From: Clytia hemisphaerica
Lineage: Eukaryota; Cnidaria; Hydrozoa; Leptothecata; Clytiidae
Reading direction: 5' to 3'
Assembly (NCBI GenBank): GCA_902728285.1
Contig: CACVBU010000011.1
Location: 1,240,001 to 1,304,000, forward strand
DNA length: 64,000 bases
Below, piece after piece: positions 60,341 to 64,000 of this stretch. A program made the position numbers and the translations under genes. The notes below the pieces were generated by a model that saw only the letters and a list, made by a program, of their open reading frames with translations, was not told where the DNA came from and searched no databases. Every line of letters begins with the position of its first letter. The first letter of the stretch is position 1.

Positions 60341-62038
60341 GCTGGCTTTGTAGAGTTTGATCTCCCTTGAGAATTGAGGTAAAGCTGGACTTTTGATGAA
60401 ACGCTTGACAAAGGTATCGAGAAGTTGTTGATTTGATGGTTGAGTCTTGTGCTCCTCACAAACTAGCACATGCTTCTTGATGGTGTCGTTTTGATGGGAT
60501 GGATGAGCACAGACAAAGTCGTGTTGGCACTTTCCATCGACATGTTTTCCCGAAGATGCATCTGCTCCAGGAAATAGGCATTGAGCGCAAAATCCCTTCT
60601 TCTTCAAGATGGTGTATCGATCTTCAGGTGATTTGAATACGAATGATTTACATGTGTAGTACTGCATGATTTTCTTTCCATTTCGGCTTTTGGTTGCAAT
60701 GTGGTCTGCTCTTCCCTCTGGTGAATTGCAAATGCTGCAGTGTACGTCATCACCGTCTTGATTCCAGTGACATGAACCATTACGTCTGGCACCAGCATTC
60801 TTGTCATCCTTCTTCTTGATTGTCTCTTTCTTGAAATTTAAGAGACGTTTTTGTTCATTGACTCGTCTCTCCTTGATTAAGAATTCAATCATCTTTTGCC
60901 AAGTTTCCTTTGGGCTGAGATCCTCTTCACCAAAATCTACCAAAAATTGAGTTGATCGTCTTTCACCGATGACTTCATGAATATCTGAAGTGCTGCTACC
61001 ATAGTACAGATATTCTTCAATGTTGTGTTTTTCTGCAAGGGACGACACATCCTGCATGATATTGATTAGAGTGCTTATGCCGGATATGAGCTTCTCAGGA
61101 TCTCGTTTGCTGAAGTCGATACTTTTGAGTTGATGAAGTCTTCTGGATAACATCACTTTTGAGTCACCAAAGGATTTTTTGAGTCGTTCCCAAATTTCGT
61201 CTATGTTGTTGATGGTCTTCACCATTGTTAGTGCTGCATCTGTCAGATAATTGTTTCGTAGAAGATCTGGTAAAAGTTCCTTCGGAGTTGAAGACAAGTG
61301 CATTTTTTCGAAGTTGGTTCGAAACGTATAAAAATCAGTATTGGAGTCATAACCAGAGAACTTCTCTAATTTGATATTGAGTTTAGATTTGTTAAACTCA
61401 GAATGTTTGTCAAGTTCTCGCTTACTGATTTCCTTGGTAAGATTGAGGACGTAAGCCTGTTTCTTCTCATCTAGGTCGACATATCTTTGCCCAGTTTTGC
61501 GGATCATGATAGTGTTTTCGGCACTTTTGATAGGTGAGTCAAGGCATTCAGTATAACTTTCTGTGATTTTATCAAATCGTTGATGAACGTTCGAAGAAAG
61601 ATTTTTCCGTAAGAGTAAAAGTTCAGAGGATTCTGCTTTGTCCATTGCACAATCAAAAGTTATCTCTAGCTTTTCAATGTCTCTATTGATGCAATCAAGA
61701 CGAAAGTTGATCTTACGTTCTATTTGGGCTGCTTCGTTATCTTTGATTGGTCTGACTCAGGTTGGCTTTTGATTTTCGGTCGTAAATGCCTGTTATGAAT
61801 TCTTTAATTGACATAATTGCTTGATTAACAAAAATCCTCACATCTTCGTCGAGTTCCTCTTTCGACGTTTGATTATGACCTCCTTTTTGCGAATTGAGCT
61901 TCTGATTTGTTCGAGCTTTGTGATGATAACATTTGAATCTTCAGGACTGAGATCATTGATTGGGATTTCTTCCATCATGTCAATAGCATCTTGTGCCAAA
62001 ATCATTAGATCGATGGCTTCATCACTTGGCTCTGCCAT
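60272..62038 (-). CDS. BEL/Pao gag (broken frame)
   Basis: The likely start is MAEPSDEAIDLM at 62038. The frame then shifts near 61850 and returns near 61745. From there a clean 457-codon frame runs from 61645 to a stop at 60272. That part contains the DUF1759-type gag core (KLEKFSGYDSNTDFYTFRTN ... LLRNNYLTDAAL ... WERLKKSFGD), followed by a Cys/His-rich stretch (HCSICNSPEGRADH, GFCAQCLFPG, CQHDFVCAHPSH). The product would form the capsid-like particle and bind RNA. The frame breaks may be assembly indels. Confidence 0.75.
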
Positions 62039-62074
62039 TATGAGTCTAGTTGAACAGTTTGAGTTGTGTCGGAG

Positions 62075-62461
62075 TCAGTATAGTTGCGTCGAAGTCGGTG
62101 TGTTGAGTCTGTGAGTTGCGACGAGTTGAGTTGCGGAAGTCGGTGTGAGTTGTCGAGTCGGTGAGTTCGTCGAATCGGGTGTGCGTTGCGACGGAGTCGG
62201 TGTGAGTTGTGACGAAGTCGGTGTGCGTTCAGAGTCGGTGTGAGTTGCGTCGGAGTCGGTATGAGTTACGTCGGAATCAGGGTGAATTGATTCGCGAATA
62301 GATAAATTATGAAAATGAGAGGTGAGTTCTTCGTCAATGCTTCTGAGGGGAATGATTCGGCCAGTTGAATTGAGTTGGCTGTAGTCGATCCTTGTGATGC
62401 CTCGTCTTGACATTGACAATGAATTGAGTTGAAGTGTCACCACTGTTTGAATGTAGTGCAA
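62075..62461 (-). CDS. Thr/Ser/Asp-rich open frame ahead of gag
   Basis: 128 codons with repeats such as THTDSDATHTDSERTP and PTSSQLTPTPSQRTP. It is in the same frame as the presumed gag start at 62038 but ends in a stop 37 nt before it. It may be a leader protein, or a translated short repeat in the 5' leader with no role. Confidence 0.35.
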   Translation of the reverse strand: MHYIQTVVTLQLNSLSMSRRGITRIDYSQLNSTGRIIPLRSIDEELTSHFHNLSIRESIHPDSDVTHTDSDATHTDSERTPTSSQLTPTPSQRTPDSTNSPTRQLTPTSATQLVATHRLNTPTSTQLY

Positions 62462-63264
62462 AGGGATTTGAGACTGACAGTGTTCGGAACGTTGATATTG
62501 TTCAAACTAAAAAAAGGTAAATTACAATGGTCAAATAGTTTCAAATAAAAAAGTCCCAAAATATTTGAAAGATTTCTAAGTCCAAAATGTCTAAGTATAA
62601 GTCTAGATGTTTGAAAGTATAGTGTGTAAATATGAATTGAAAAAGTATAAGTCTATATGAGTGAATAAGTTTCAATGTACTGAAAATATACAAAGTCTTA
62701 ACCTAAGGCACAGAAAAACAAAATGGCTGACACATGAAAGAAAAACAAAATGGCACACTGATGAAAAAAGCAAAGAAACAAAAATGCAAAAACAAAAAAC
62801 CTACCAGGTAGCCAGTGAATAAATACTGTGAGTACCCAGTGCACAAGTGAAAATCAAAATGAATTATTATTAAATTTGTGAAAATCTGATTTCCTTGACA
62901 TCTTGACTCTATGACTGTCAAGTCAGATCTGAAGTGAACTGAAATGTGTGCCTGTATTTATATAAAAAATAAGTCCCTATCCATATTATGTCATTAAATT
63001 AACTAAGTGAAAAAAAGCAATTAAATGAATAAATAATTAAAAGTAATTATCCTAAAGTGACACATTGTTGACAAAAATGAATTTTAAAACAAAAGACACT
63101 CCACATGAGAGTTGAGAAACTGATGTGTCACAAGGGACTGAATGAAACAAAAGAACAAAGGAAAACAAGTGAGACTCAATGAAAACTGTGAAATAAATTT
63201 TTTGGTTTTTCTAATTTTATAATTTTTATGGAAACATATTCAACAATACCAAGGTTGCATTACA
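62453..63264 (-). repeat. 5' LTR of the BEL/Pao element
   Basis: 812 bp with TG/CA ends and the same sequence as 55292-56104. It should hold the promoter of the element, which is transcribed toward lower coordinates. Confidence 0.93.
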
Positions 63265-63269
63265 ATATG

Positions 63270-64000
63270 GGAGAAAATAAATTTGAAATATGCAATTCAA
63301 AACTTGTGTTTTGGTTAATATCAAAAGTGTCAAAAGGGACAAATTAATTCATCAATGACAGTATCATCATAATAAGTTCTATGACATATGTAAAGATTTC
63401 TGTCCAACTATCTTCTTTCAGGAGATTTGGGTGGCAGAGCAGTATATGCATTTCGTCCTTATTAGGACTCGTCAGCACTGCATACTGCCTTGCCTAGCAT
63501 CTCACGCCATAAAACTAAATGTGGCGCAGACTGAAAGAAGAAGTGGACAAGGTTGTAACTCTCTGGGTTTCCAGAGCTTATTTTGAAATTTTGCATGTAT
63601 TTTTGAAAAGTCTACAACCTTTTGTCCGGGATTGTAACTTTTTGAGCTTCAAGCCTAAAAATGTTCTTAACGTGTCCATATTTTCACCATGTAAGCATTT
63701 CCTAAGAAAATAGACGCTTTGGAGTACGCAAAGCCTTAAACTTGTTCTTAATATTTTGGCCATCGAAGCCTTATGCTCTTATATAGTTGTTTCTTATAAA
63801 AAAGACGTGTAATTTCTAGCTGAGGTACACATTATTTTTATAAATGAAAACTAACTCTTGTTAGAATTATCTGATATCTAGTATAACAAGACGAAAATTT
63901 CGCCTACAATTTGAACTGCATGGGAAAAACAAGAAGTAGAAGAAATTGAAGCTAATCTGAAATCTCTTTACATCGAGACTTGATGAAATAATTTTGTAAG
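63270..64000. other. Non-coding flank
   Basis: A hairpin GCAGTATATGCA...TGCATACTGC with CGTCCTTATTAGGACTCGTC between the arms lies at about 63439-63487. It looks like part of a dispersed repeat. Nothing else was recognised. Confidence 0.4.

Larger units (their letters stand above)
55292..63264 (-). mobile_element. BEL/Pao LTR retrotransposon, 8.0 kb
   Basis: Two LTRs (TGTAGTGC...GCATTACA, about 812 bp) flank gag and pol read on the minus strand. ATATG is duplicated on both sides (55287-55291 and 63265-63269); 5 bp is the usual size for BEL/Pao. After the upstream LTR (higher coordinates), TGGTGACACTTCAAC near 62438 is a candidate primer-binding site. Just inside the other LTR, GGCCGGGAG (56105-56113, minus strand) is a short purine-rich candidate polypurine tract. 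The near-identical LTRs suggest a young insertion. Confidence 0.92.

Overview
The window is intron-rich, AT-rich animal DNA. It shows GT-AG introns of 0.1 to several kb, a BEL/Pao LTR retrotransposon, Helitrons, many short inverted-repeat elements and a short (TTAGGG)4 tract. A sphingomyelinase-D-like phospholipase gene and a KDZ-class transposase point to an invertebrate metazoan, possibly marine. The species cannot be named from the sequence.

Layout. 1-5.7 kb: non-coding DNA with several short inverted-repeat elements and a 171-bp tandem repeat. 5741-5876: a TATA box and a signal-peptide exon. 5941-33333: a 27.4-kb unit bounded by 63-nt terminal inverted repeats (61/63 identical). It carries plus-strand exons (6.1-11.8 kb and 14.3-20.1 kb), a 149-bp tandem array (21.3-23.3 kb) and a minus-strand KDZ transposase gene (33.1-24.2 kb). 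I read it as one giant KDZ DNA transposon. 34.7-42.6 kb: 8 kb of minisatellite, of which 36.6-42.6 kb is a giant palindrome. 43.7-54.9 kb: the remaining exons of the phospholipase-D-like gene. Its introns hold a 2.5-kb foldback repeat (48.0-50.6 kb) and two head-to-tail Helitrons (51.6-54.1 kb). 55.3-63.3 kb: a minus-strand BEL/Pao element with two LTRs and a 5-bp target duplication. 63.3-64.0 kb: nothing recognised.

How it fits together. The signal-peptide exon at 5828 ends in a phase that joins correctly to the first phospholipase exon at 43660. The giant transposon and the satellite would then lie inside one 37.8-kb intron of a secreted-enzyme gene. Inside the transposon the two outermost start codons lie almost symmetrically, 191 and 188 nt from the two ends, and the genes converge on the 149-bp array. 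The plus-strand genes encode a zinc-ribbon/low-complexity protein and an OTU-fold-like protein lacking the usual catalytic cysteine plus a Cys/His cluster. Their exon phases would also allow a single fused gene.

Caution: the two BEL LTRs differ, as far as I compared them, only by small indels. Several coding frame breaks in this window may therefore be assembly errors, not decay.
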